DNA of 64,000 nt, from the NCBI GenBank assembly GCA_045643285.1, contig JAZUKN010000057.1:10324-74323 (forward strand), written 5' to 3'. Shown piece by piece: positions 1-7,805 of the stretch. The translations under genes and the position numbers were made by a program. The notes below the pieces were generated by a model. It was given only the letters and a program-made list of their open reading frames with translations, did no database searches and had not been told where the DNA came from. Origin of the DNA: UMGS1696 sp045643285 (lineage in GTDB: Bacteria > Bacillota > Clostridia > Oscillospirales > CAG-272). The stretch's first letter is position 1. Each line of letters opens with the position of its first letter.

Positions 1-1
1 C

Positions 2-34
2 CGCCGCGAGGTTTACGGCGCAGTCGGTGAATAA
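2..34 (+). CDS. 3' end of an upstream CDS, possibly atpA (partial)
   Basis: One frame at the window edge reads RREVYGAVGE and then a TAA stop at 32-34, 43 bases before atpG. The usual gene order atpA-atpG-atpD-atpC suggests the tail of the ATP synthase alpha subunit. That is inference from position only: ten residues are too few to recognise, and they do not resemble a conserved part of AtpA. Confidence 0.35.
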   Translation, partial: RREVYGAVGE

Positions 35-77
35 ACCGCACGGAAAACTTATTCACAAACAAACCGGAGTTAGATAA

Positions 78-926
78 ATGAGTGAAAACATCAAAGCCAT
101 ACGCGCGCGGATAAAGAGCGTCGATTCCACGAGGCACATCACCAAAGCGATGGAGCTTGTCGCGGCGTCGAAGATCAAAAAAGCCGGCGCGCGCATGGAA
201 AAATCGCGCTTCTACAAGGAAGTAATGCTCGACGCATTTGCCGATCTCTCTTCCGAAGAAAGCGCATACGCAAAGACGAGAGAACGCACGCTTCCGTCGC
301 TCTATATAGTCGTTGCAGGTGACAGAGGACTCGCAGGCGGATACAACAACAACATTTTCCGCTCTTCCCTTGCCCTCATTCACAGCGGCGACTACGTTAT
401 CCCCGTCGGAAAACGCGCCGTCGAATACTACTCACGCAGAAGCGGTGTAAACGTTCTCACGTCCGATTTTATGTCGGTGGAGAGCTTCACGTCGCAGAAC
501 GCATCCGACGCCGCGTACCTCGCCAAAGAGATGTACGACAAAGGCGAGATCAAGGAAGTGAACCTCATCTCGACAAAATTCGTGTCGATGCTGTCGTCGC
601 GCCCCGATATAACGTACCTGCTTCCGCTTGAATCCCTTGCGAAAGAGCGCGGAAAGAGCGAAGAAAAATCGGCGGCTGTTGCGGAGTACGAGCCGAACCC
701 GGAAGAGGTCCTCGCGGCGCTGATACCGGAGTACATCGCAGGAGTGCTGTACACGTCCGCCGTTGAGTCGTATGCCGCAGAGCTTGCCGCGCGCCGTTCC
801 GCAATGGACACCGCGACGAAGAATGCGAACGAAATGCTCGACGAGCTGAGTCTCCACTACAACAGAGCGCGTCAGGGAGCGATCACGCAGGAGATCACGG
901 AGATCGTAGCCGGCGCGAATGCGTGA
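78..926 (+). CDS. atpG: ATP synthase F1 gamma subunit
   Basis: This is the central rotor shaft of F1, which couples proton or sodium flow through the membrane ring to catalysis in the beta subunits. The 282-residue length is normal. The N-terminal helix (about residues 5-35, IRARIKSVDSTRHITKAMELV) and the C-terminal helix (about 250-280, with RQGAITQEITEIVAGA) that form the coiled-coil shaft are both recognisable. The ATG at 78 has a GGAG about nine bases upstream. It is the first complete gene of the F1 cluster here and is followed by atpD and atpC on the same strand. A 170-base gap carrying a short repeat separates it from atpD, which is longer than usual inside this operon. Confidence 0.97.
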   Translation: MSENIKAIRARIKSVDSTRHITKAMELVAASKIKKAGARMEKSRFYKEVMLDAFADLSSEESAYAKTRERTLPSLYIVVAGDRGLAGGYNNNIFRSSLALIHSGDYVIPVGKRAVEYYSRRSGVNVLTSDFMSVESFTSQNASDAAYLAKEMYDKGEIKEVNLISTKFVSMLSSRPDITYLLPLESLAKERGKSEEKSAAVAEYEPNPEEVLAALIPEYIAGVLYTSAVESYAAELAARRSAMDTATKNANEMLDELSLHYNRARQGAITQEITEIVAGANA

Positions 927-942
927 GAACAGAGTTCAATTC

Positions 943-1013
943 TGATTTAAGCTTCACAATCCTTTCGTCACGGAAAACCGTGACACTTCCCTTTACACAA
1001 GGGAAGCAAATTG
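943..1013 (+). repeat. CTCCCTT-family short palindromic repeat in the atpG-atpD gap
   Basis: The sequence contains CACAATCCTTTCGTCACGG, then a small hairpin (CACGG/CCGTG), then CTTCCCTTTACACAAGGGAAG. Close relatives lie at 57425-57487 (same orientation), at 57493-57550 and 57617-57676 (opposite orientation) and at the right window edge. The shared parts are the stem (C)TTCCCTT...AAGGGA(A)G with its ACACA loop and the neighbouring CAATCC(T/C)T block. It lies between two genes that must be co-expressed, so it would be transcribed as an inter-cistronic hairpin. Confidence 0.75.
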
Positions 1014-1096
1014 AAAATGTAATCACTGCACAGCATTTAAGATAAACACTTTTCAGAATAAGCAAAACGACCCAAATTCATTTTTGGAGATAGAAA

Positions 1097-2488
1097 ATGG
1101 CAGAGAAAAAACACATCGGATATGTTTCGCAGGTCATCGGTCCGGTCATCGACATCCGCTTTGACGACGAACTGCCGAACATTCTGAACGCAATCGAAAT
1201 CAAAATCGGAGACAGACAGCTCACGGCCGAAGTCTCCGGTCACGTCGGCGACAATATAGTGCGCTGTATCGCCATGTCGTCCACCGACGGTCTTGTCCGC
1301 GGCACGGAAGCCGTTGACACAGGCAAAGGAATAACGGTCCCCGTAGGTCCCGAAACGCTCGGACGTGTTTTCAACGTTCTCGGCGAGCCGATCGACGAAC
1401 AGCCTGCCCCCGAAGCATCAGATAACTGGGAGATACACCGTCCGGCACCGTCGTACGAGGATCAGTCCGTCAGCACGGAGATACTTGAAACGGGTATCAA
1501 GGTCATCGACCTAATCTGCCCGTACACGAAGGGCGGTAAAGTCGGTCTGTTCGGCGGCGCAGGAGTCGGCAAGACCGTACTTATCCAGGAGCTTATCCAC
1601 AACGTTGCCACGGAGCACGGCGGATACTCGGTTTTCACGGGTGTCGGCGAGCGTTCGCGTGAAGGTAACGACCTCTATAACGAAATGAAGGATTCCGGAG
1701 TTCTCTCGAAGACCGCCATGGTCTACGGGCAGATGAACGAGCCTCCGGGAGCAAGAATGAGAGTAGGTCTGTCGGGACTTACAATGGCTGAATACTTTCG
1801 CGACAAAGAGGGCAAGGACGTGCTTCTCTTCATCGACAACATCTTCCGTTTCACTCAGGCAGGAAGCGAAGTATCCGCACTTCTCGGACGTATGCCGTCT
1901 GCCGTCGGTTATCAGCCGACTCTTGCAAACGAAATGGGCGCATTACAGGAGAGAATCACGTCGACAAAGCGCGGCTCCATTACGTCGATCCAGGCAGTTT
2001 ACGTCCCTGCTGACGACTACACCGACCCTGCACCGGCTACCACGTTCGCGCATCTCGACGCAACGACTGCGCTGAGCCGTTCGATAGCGTCACAGGGTAT
2101 CTATCCTGCAGTCGATCCGCTTGAATCCACGTCGCGCATCCTCTCGCCCGAAATCCTCGGCGAAGAACACTACACCGTCGCGCGTGAGGTACAGCGTATA
2201 CTCCAGAGATACAAGGAGCTTCAGGACATCATCGCAATCATGGGTATGGATGAGCTGTCAGAAGAAGACAAACTGACCGTATCAAGAGCGAGAAAAGTTC
2301 AGAGATATATGTCTCAGGCGTTCGCAGTAGCCGAGCCGTACACCGGTATCAAAGGACAGTACGTTCCGCTTAAAGAGACTATCCGCGGCTTCAGAGAGAT
2401 AATCGAGGGCAGATGCGACAGTCTTCCGGAAAGTGCGTTCCTGTTCATCGGCACTATCGACGAAGCGTTCGAGAAAGCAAAAAAGTAA
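1097..2488 (+). CDS. atpD: ATP synthase F1 beta subunit
   Basis: This is the catalytic subunit that makes or hydrolyses ATP in F1. The Walker A loop GGAGVGKT is at residues 153-160, the catalytic glutamate is in GERSREGNDL (about 185), and Walker B LLFIDNIFRF is near 243-252. The DELSEED loop that contacts gamma is intact in GMDELSEEDKL. The length of 463 residues is standard. The ATG at 1097 has a GGAG about seven bases upstream. It is followed 39 bases later by atpC. Confidence 0.99.
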   Translation: MAEKKHIGYVSQVIGPVIDIRFDDELPNILNAIEIKIGDRQLTAEVSGHVGDNIVRCIAMSSTDGLVRGTEAVDTGKGITVPVGPETLGRVFNVLGEPIDEQPAPEASDNWEIHRPAPSYEDQSVSTEILETGIKVIDLICPYTKGGKVGLFGGAGVGKTVLIQELIHNVATEHGGYSVFTGVGERSREGNDLYNEMKDSGVLSKTAMVYGQMNEPPGARMRVGLSGLTMAEYFRDKEGKDVLLFIDNIFRFTQAGSEVSALLGRMPSAVGYQPTLANEMGALQERITSTKRGSITSIQAVYVPADDYTDPAPATTFAHLDATTALSRSIASQGIYPAVDPLESTSRILSPEILGEEHYTVAREVQRILQRYKELQDIIAIMGMDELSEEDKLTVSRARKVQRYMSQAFAVAEPYTGIKGQYVPLKETIRGFREIIEGRCDSLPESAFLFIGTIDEAFEKAKK

Positions 2489-2527
2489 CTACGATATTTA
2501 ACAGTTTACGGTAAATCGGAGGCAGAT

Positions 2528-2794
2528 ATGAAGAATTTCAAGCTGGAAATAGCCGCACCGGACGGGCTGAGATACGACGGTGAGGCGGCACAGCTTTCCG
2601 TTCGCGGAATCGGCGGTGAGCTTGCCGTTCTTGCAGGTCACATCCCGTTCGTGACCGCGCTTGCCGACGGTGAATGCCGAGTCTACACAGACGACGGAAA
2701 GAATATCCGTCATGCCCACTGCCGCGGCGGAATGCTAATGGTGTCGAAGGACGTCGTGCGGCTTCTGTCTTCGGATTTTGAGTGGAAAGACTAA
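2528..2794 (+). CDS. atpC: ATP synthase F1 epsilon subunit, short form
   Basis: The 88 residues cover only the N-terminal beta-sandwich that binds gamma and the c-ring (FKLEIAAPDGLRYDGEA...GELAVLAGHIPFVTAL...AHCRGGMLMVSKDVVRLLS). Family members are often 130-140 residues because they also carry a C-terminal helical hairpin that can inhibit ATP hydrolysis. Here the frame stops after SSDFEWKD and a terminator follows 25 bases later, so the helical domain is absent. Epsilon subunits of similar short length are known in some anaerobes. A GGAGG precedes the ATG, and this is the last gene of the operon. Confidence 0.95.
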   Translation: MKNFKLEIAAPDGLRYDGEAAQLSVRGIGGELAVLAGHIPFVTALADGECRVYTDDGKNIRHAHCRGGMLMVSKDVVRLLSSDFEWKD

Positions 2795-2818
2795 GGATTT
2801 TTGTGTGCAAAAAACAGG

Positions 2819-2857
2819 AAAACGTGAGTACAAATCCCCCGTACTCACGTTTTTTCT
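2819..2857. terminator. Bidirectional terminator between atpC and the glycerate kinase gene
   Basis: A perfect 13-bp stem (AAAACGTGAGTAC, then GTACTCACGTTTT at 2841-2853) closes a nine-base loop and is followed by a T-run. A-rich sequence on the other side lets it also work for the convergent glycerate kinase gene that ends at 2875. Confidence 0.9.
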
Positions 2858-2874
2858 GTCATTTTCAGTTTTTC

Positions 2875-4128
2875 TTATCTCTTTACGAGCACCACCGCAA
2901 GGTCGTTCACGTTTGTGCCGGTCGGTCCTGTTATGATCAGCCCGTCTGCCGCTTTCAGTCCGTTATATGCGTCGTTGTCGGCAAGGATCGTGCGAATGTC
3001 AAGTCCCTGTGCGGCGAGCTTCGCTTCCGTTTCACCGTCTGCATACCCGCCTGCCGCGTCTGTGGGACCGTCCGTGCCGTCTGAGCCGAACGAGAACACA
3101 CAAGTGTCCTTGCACCCTGCTATTTCGTGCGCGGCTGAAAGAGCTATCTCCTGATTCCGTCCGCCTTTGCCGTGACCTGTCAGATGAACTACAGTCTCAC
3201 CGCCTGCAAGGAACGCGACAGATTCGGTATCGTTCTGATGATCCCTTGCTATCGAGCCGAGGAACGCGCCTGCTTCCCTTGCTTCACAAGCGAGAGACGC
3301 CGTGAGAAATACAGGCTTGTATCCGAGCTGTTCACAGGTCTTTGCGGCAGATGCGCAGAGCTGTTTCACCGAGCCCGTGACGTATGTCGTAACATTGTCG
3401 AGCGTTTTTGGCGTTTCCGTGCGGATGAGGACCTCCGCTTTCGGCGAGATTTCAAGTCCGTAGCGTTCGACTATCTCCATAGCCGCGTCCGATGTGGACG
3501 AATCCGGATAAGCAGGTCCCGACGCTATCATATCAAGCGGATCGCCGATGATGTCGCTGAGGACGATCGTATAAACGTGTGCCGGAGCACAGCAGAGCGC
3601 GAAACGTCCACCTTTTACGGAGGAGAGACGCTTTCTTATCGTGTTTATCTCAACAATGGACGCACCGCAGGCAAGAAGCTGTTTTGTGATCGATGCCATT
3701 TCTTCTGTATCGATCAGCGGAGACTCGAACAGCGCAGATCCGCCGCCCGAGAGAAGAAACAGCACATTGTCGTCTTTCGTCAGATTTGCAACAAGCTCAA
3801 GTGCGCGCGCAGTCGCGGAGTAGCTGTTTTCGTCCGGCACGGGATGCCCTGCTTCACGAATTTCAAGCCCTTTTATCTCTCCCTTTGCGTGATCGTATTT
3901 CGTTATGACTATTCCTGCGTCGATACGTTCACCGAGGACTTCTGCTGCGGCTCTGCCCATTTCCCATGCGGCTTTTCCTGCGGCTACGACGACGAGCTTT
4001 CCTTGTCCGTCAAAGACCTTGCAGCCGTCCTTGTCTGCCTTTATTTTATCAAGTGCGTTACGGACCGCGCCACCCGGCATAGCGTCGGCGAGAGCGGCTT
4101 CCATAATGATTTTTGCGTCTCTGTTCAA
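2875..4128 (-). CDS. Glycerate 2-kinase (GckA/MOFRL family)
   Basis: It phosphorylates glycerate to 2-phosphoglycerate with ATP, feeding lower glycolysis. The N-terminal DUF4147-type domain (about 1-230, LLSGGGSALFESP near 105) is followed by the MOFRL domain with GGRNQEIALSAA and SFGSDGTDGPTDAAGG. The 417-residue length is normal. The start read is TTG at 4128, with AGG eight bases upstream; the first internal ATG is eight codons further in and has no better site. The gntP-type permease gene lies just upstream on the same strand, so the pair probably imports and activates glycerate. Confidence 0.93.
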   Translation of the reverse strand: MNRDAKIIMEAALADAMPGGAVRNALDKIKADKDGCKVFDGQGKLVVVAAGKAAWEMGRAAAEVLGERIDAGIVITKYDHAKGEIKGLEIREAGHPVPDENSYSATARALELVANLTKDDNVLFLLSGGGSALFESPLIDTEEMASITKQLLACGASIVEINTIRKRLSSVKGGRFALCCAPAHVYTIVLSDIIGDPLDMIASGPAYPDSSTSDAAMEIVERYGLEISPKAEVLIRTETPKTLDNVTTYVTGSVKQLCASAAKTCEQLGYKPVFLTASLACEAREAGAFLGSIARDHQNDTESVAFLAGGETVVHLTGHGKGGRNQEIALSAAHEIAGCKDTCVFSFGSDGTDGPTDAAGGYADGETEAKLAAQGLDIRTILADNDAYNGLKAADGLIITGPTGTNVNDLAVVLVKR

Positions 4129-4169
4129 AGTGGTATCCTGCCTTTCGGTTTATTTATCAGAGAAATTTC

Positions 4170-4198
4170 GAGCCGTCCTCCCATAAAGAGAACGGCTC
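4170..4198 (-). other. Stem-loop between gntP and the glycerate kinase gene
   Basis: GAGCCGT and ACGGCTC pair over a short internal loop in the 107-base gap between the two minus-strand genes. No clean T-run follows. It may be an attenuator or mRNA-processing hairpin rather than a full terminator. Confidence 0.4.
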
Positions 4199-4235
4199 TG
4201 ATGTTATGCTATGTTATATTATGTCCGGTTAAGAA

Positions 4236-5606
4236 TCAGACAAACAGAGAAACGAGAAGTACGTTCAGGATTGCGGCAATACCGATAATGAGCGTACCGA
4301 GAGACTGTGTCTTGTAACCGTCCTGAGCCTTCATTTCACCGAAGTTGGTAACAACCCAGAAGTAACTGTCGTTTGCGTGAGAAACAACCATTGCGCCTGC
4401 ACCGATAGCAACAACTACGAGAGCTGCCTGTACGGGTGTGGTCCAGCCGAGAGTAGCCATCATCGGAGCGATGATACCTGCGGATGTTGTGATCGCAACT
4501 GTGGAAGAACCCTGAGCTGTCTTGAGGATAGCTGCAAGGAGGAACGGGAATACGAGACCTATAACCTTGAGAGCGTCTGCACGTTCGCTGATGAACGCGA
4601 TAAGCTCTGTGGAAGCGATGACCTTACCGAGAACGCCGCCTGCTGCCGTTACGAACAGGATCGGACCGGTGGTCTTCAGTGTTTCGTTTGTGATGTCGTA
4701 GAATTCTTTGCCCTTCTTAGCCCAGAGGAGAAGAAGAACGCCGATGATAACGCCTACTGCGAGAGCGATGATAGGTGTGCCGAGGAATGTAATGATTGCA
4801 ACCTTAAGACCTGCCATGGAGAATGCGCAGGAGAGGCCCATGAGGATGATCGGAACAACGATCGGAGCAAATGCAGCAAATCCGTTCGGGAGTTTGCCGT
4901 AGCTTGCTACGAGTTCTTCGTATGTCTGACCGATAGCTTCGTCGTTTGTGGGTTCGTCAGCTGCTTTAACCTTCTTGCCGATGATAACTGCGAAAATGCA
5001 GCCTGCGATGAGCGGGAGGATAGAGCAGATAGCGCCGATGAGCATTACCTGGAGAAGGTTAACGTCTGTGGAGCCGAGGCCTTCTGTGTAAAGTGTGTTA
5101 GCTGCAGCGATCGGGCCGGGTGTCGGCGGGATGAAGCAGTGGGAGATATAAAGACCCATGGAGAGAGCGACTGTGCAAGCTACGGAAGACTTGCGTGTTC
5201 TCTGAACGAGAGCCTTACGGATCGGGTTGAGAACTACGAAACCGGAGTCGCAGAATACGGGAATGGATACGATCCAGCCCATGATGAGCATTGCGATTTC
5301 GGGGTGGTTCTTGCCGACGAGTTTTACAACGCAGTCAGCCATTTTCAGAGCCGCGCCGGTCTTTTCAAGAAGAATACCGACGAGCGCACCGAGGATGATA
5401 ACGATACCGATGCTTGTGAAGGTTCCGGAGAAGCCTGCACCGATGATGCCGGGGATAGCTGTGATGTCTTTAATTGCAAGGAGTGCGAGAATGAGCGAAA
5501 CGCCCATAATGGAAAGGAACGGGTGGATCTTCCACTTCGAGATCGCAACGATCATGAGAACGATTGCAAGCACGAAAGCAACAAGAAGCCAAATGCCTGT
5601 TAACAT
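4236..5606 (-). CDS. GntP-family permease (gluconate/glycerate:H+ symporter type)
   Basis: The 456-residue protein is almost entirely hydrophobic, with about 12-14 predicted membrane spans. It has family signatures such as NPIRKALVQRTRKSS, YISHCFIPPTPGPIAAANTLY, LKTAQGSSTVAITTSAGII and VSHANDSYFWVVTNFGEM. GntP members take up gluconate or related hydroxy-acids. The downstream glycerate 2-kinase gene suggests glycerate as substrate here, which is inference from context. A strong AGGAGG lies upstream of the ATG. A promoter and a leader hairpin precede it. Confidence 0.94.
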   Translation of the reverse strand: MLTGIWLLVAFVLAIVLMIVAISKWKIHPFLSIMGVSLILALLAIKDITAIPGIIGAGFSGTFTSIGIVIILGALVGILLEKTGAALKMADCVVKLVGKNHPEIAMLIMGWIVSIPVFCDSGFVVLNPIRKALVQRTRKSSVACTVALSMGLYISHCFIPPTPGPIAAANTLYTEGLGSTDVNLLQVMLIGAICSILPLIAGCIFAVIIGKKVKAADEPTNDEAIGQTYEELVASYGKLPNGFAAFAPIVVPIILMGLSCAFSMAGLKVAIITFLGTPIIALAVGVIIGVLLLLWAKKGKEFYDITNETLKTTGPILFVTAAGGVLGKVIASTELIAFISERADALKVIGLVFPFLLAAILKTAQGSSTVAITTSAGIIAPMMATLGWTTPVQAALVVVAIGAGAMVVSHANDSYFWVVTNFGEMKAQDGYKTQSLGTLIIGIAAILNVLLVSLFV

Positions 5607-5641
5607 AGGGGATACCTCCTGAAAAATTTTTTTGTATTTTC

Positions 5642-5677
5642 TTAACAGACAGCGCGTTTCCGCCGTTGTCTGAAAAA
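5642..5677 (-). promoter_or_regulatory. Hairpin in the gntP 5' leader
   Basis: CAGACA at 5646-5651 pairs with TGTCTG at 5667-5672, and an inner GCG/CGC stem closes a GAAA loop on the transcribed strand. It lies in the roughly 100-base leader between the promoter and the gntP ATG. It does not match a riboswitch I recognise; a role in mRNA stability or translation control is possible. Confidence 0.35.
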
Positions 5678-5716
5678 GACAGGTTTGTTACAGAACATTG
5701 AACTTTTTTCTTGATA

Positions 5717-5745
5717 ATTTTAACATATCCGTGCTTATTTGTCAA
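5717..5745 (-). promoter_or_regulatory. Sigma-A-type promoter for the gntP-glycerate kinase operon
   Basis: On the minus strand TTGACA (5740-5745) and TAAAAT (5717-5722) are 17 bases apart. Transcription would start near 5710, leaving a leader of about 100 bases. Confidence 0.75.
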
Positions 5746-5947
5746 TAATCTATTATATTTTTGTCAAAAGTGTACAAAACGTCAAAATTTGAGTTGTACG
5801 AAATGAAATGAAAAAAGCAATAAGACCGCTCAGCAGAAGTCATTCTCCTTGCCGAACTCGAAAAGAAAAAATATTTTGCCTTTTTTCCTCCTCTTTTCGG
5901 ACAATCCGGCTTCACATAAACAGTCTCAACGCTTGTCGGTACCGTGC
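5746..5947. other. Non-coding gap, nothing recognised
   Basis: The stretch between the gntP promoter and the rqcP stop is AT-rich, with no open frame of believable composition, no clear terminator for the rqcP operon and none of the repeat modules seen elsewhere. Confidence 0.5.
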
Positions 5948-6190
5948 TTATTCTATCACCTCATACATTGTCGAGGCGTCCGCTTTTGCCGCGTGTTCTC
6001 TTACGTCGATGACGCGGAAACGGAGCGTTCTGTCGCCGTACGTCACCGCGATAACGTCGCCTTCCTTTACGTCGTACGACGCCTTTGCGACTCGTCCGTT
6101 CACTTCGACGTGCGCGGTATCACACGCTTCGTTCGCAACGGTGCGCCGCTTGATTATTCTCGATACCTTCAGAAATTTGTCAAGTCTCAT
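5948..6190 (-). CDS. rqcP: S4-domain RNA-binding protein RqcP (YabO/Hsp15-like)
   Basis: A single S4 domain fills the 80 residues (MRLDKFLKVSRIIKRRTVANEACDTAHVEVNGRVAK...VKEGDVIAVTYGDRTLRFRVI). RqcP works with RqcH in ribosome-associated quality control, binding the 50S subunit during C-terminal alanine tailing of stalled nascent chains. Its first codons overlap the end of the flippase gene by 11 bases, so it is translationally coupled. The yabM-yabN-yabO cluster of Bacillus has a similar order. Confidence 0.93.
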   Translation of the reverse strand: MRLDKFLKVSRIIKRRTVANEACDTAHVEVNGRVAKASYDVKEGDVIAVTYGDRTLRFRVIDVREHAAKADASTMYEVIE

Positions 6191-7784
6191 TTTTTCGTCT
6201 TCCTTTTATAATAATATCGTTTATTTCGTCTTGTGTTACCTCTCCCGTGAAGAGCAGAAATACCGCGTACACTGCGACTGCCACAGCGATAGCCGCTATA
6301 CACGCCGTGCTTTCGCCGAACCGTGAGAGCAACTTATCGGTCAGTGACGCGGAGTACGCCGCAAGCACGCTTCCGCCGAGAGGAAGTAAAAAAGTCTTCA
6401 ATAGCGGCGGCTTGATGTGCGTAAATTTCACGACGAACGCAAAATTGATGACCGTCACCGTAAGATAGCACGCAAGCGTGGACAGCGGTGCGCCTGTTAT
6501 GCCGTATCTTTTCAGGAGAAACACGCCCGACACGCACTTCACAGCCGCGCCGACGAGCATTGATATGACAGTGCTTTTTTCGTGTCCGCACGCCTCAAGA
6601 ACGGAGTTCGTCACTGCAAGCACGCACACGAAAAACGACGCAGGCGCGAGCAGAGTGAGGAGCGGTGAGGCAAGATCGGCAGACGAATCCTTGTAGATCA
6701 GCTCAAGTATCGGCTTTGCCATTGCCGACAGTCCGAGCGCGCACGGAAGTCCGACCACCACAGAATAGCGAAGCGCGGATTCTATCCTCTCAGCCGCTTT
6801 GTCCGTTTTTTGGCAGGCAAACAGCGACGCGACTACCGGAACGAGCGAGTACGCCACCGGATAGACAAACACCGGCGGCAGATTGAACATCGGCACGGCA
6901 AGGGATGTATAGTTGCCGTACAATGCCGCCGCGTCCTCAGCCGTCATGCCGGACGAGCGAAGCACGCGCTGTATCATCACGGTGTCGATCAGTCCCGACA
7001 GGCTCATCACGGATGCGCTGACCGTAATCGGAACGGATTTTTTCACGAGTTTTCCGAGTGCTTCACGCACGGTCAGTCTGTTTTCACTTTCGCACGCACA
7101 TTCGGGAAGCAGATCGCTCTCTCCCCGTATCAGCTTAACGGCAACAAGATATACCGCGCCGAGAAGCGAGCCGAGCGTCAGTCCCGACAGCGCGAACGCC
7201 GCCACGATATGCACCGGATAGCCGCACCGTACCGCGTATACTGCCGCGCCGATGCCTATAAACAGCTTACCGAGTGCTTCAATGAGCTGTGAAACTGCGG
7301 TCGGGAGCATATTGCCGCACCCTTGGAAATATCCGCGGACGGCGCAGGAGATGCACACAAACAACATCGTCGGCGCAGTCACGGCGATCGAAAGTGCGGA
7401 AAGATCAGACCGTATCAGCGACGCAAGTTTTTGCGAAAAAACGAGCATCACACCGCTTGACAGCAATCCGAGTACGGCAAAAACAGCCGCCGCCACCTTG
7501 AAAATCCGCGCGGCGTTCTGTTTTTCTCCGCGTCCTCTCGCCTCCGAGATCATCACGGACAGTGCGACGGGAAGTCCCGATGTCGAGAGCATATAGAGAA
7601 ATGTGTAAACTGAATAAGCCGAGTTGTAGTACCCCATTCCGGCGTCACCGACTACATAATTCATCGGGATGCGGAAGCACAGTCCTGCGGCCTTAACGAG
7701 AATTCCGGAGGCAGTCAGGAGAAACACTCCGGCAAAAAACGTCCTTTTTTCACCTGAACGTCCTTTTGTCGATCGTGTTTTCAG
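6180..7784 (-). CDS. SpoVB/MurJ-like polysaccharide flippase (MOP superfamily), probable CTG start
   Basis: This is a lipid-linked oligosaccharide flippase of the YabM/SpoVB type, with about 14 membrane spans. Motifs include ASGILVKAAGLCFRIPMNYVVGDAGMGYYN and RGYFQGCGNMLPTAVSQ. The first usual start in frame is GTG at 7727, which has no spaced ribosome binding site. The frame continues upstream without a stop through KRTFFAGVF, the residues normally found at the N-terminus of this family. It reaches a CTG at 7782-7784 preceded by GGAGG (7793-7797) at eight-base spacing. I therefore place the start at CTG, giving 534 residues. It follows the uridine-kinase-like gene by 21 bases and overlaps rqcP. 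Confidence 0.85.
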   Translation of the reverse strand: MKTRSTKGRSGEKRTFFAGVFLLTASGILVKAAGLCFRIPMNYVVGDAGMGYYNSAYSVYTFLYMLSTSGLPVALSVMISEARGRGEKQNAARIFKVAAAVFAVLGLLSSGVMLVFSQKLASLIRSDLSALSIAVTAPTMLFVCISCAVRGYFQGCGNMLPTAVSQLIEALGKLFIGIGAAVYAVRCGYPVHIVAAFALSGLTLGSLLGAVYLVAVKLIRGESDLLPECACESENRLTVREALGKLVKKSVPITVSASVMSLSGLIDTVMIQRVLRSSGMTAEDAAALYGNYTSLAVPMFNLPPVFVYPVAYSLVPVVASLFACQKTDKAAERIESALRYSVVVGLPCALGLSAMAKPILELIYKDSSADLASPLLTLLAPASFFVCVLAVTNSVLEACGHEKSTVISMLVGAAVKCVSGVFLLKRYGITGAPLSTLACYLTVTVINFAFVVKFTHIKPPLLKTFLLPLGGSVLAAYSASLTDKLLSRFGESTACIAAIAVAVAVYAVFLLFTGEVTQDEINDIIIKGRRKNET

Positions 7785-7805
7785 CGCGATTACCTCCGAA
7801 ACGGT

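Noticed and set aside
3172..4317. Plus-strand open frame opposite the glycerate kinase gene
   Set aside because: The minus-strand frame has complete MOFRL-family motifs; the plus frame reads through the intergenic hairpin and resembles nothing.
4377..5603. Long plus-strand open frame opposite the GntP permease gene
   Set aside because: Its translation is cysteine- and aspartate-rich with no fold-like pattern. It is the antisense shadow of a strongly biased membrane-protein gene.
5607..5716. Riboswitch in the gntP leader
   Set aside because: Only one modest hairpin is present and no conserved aptamer pattern could be recognised, so it is listed as a plain leader hairpin.
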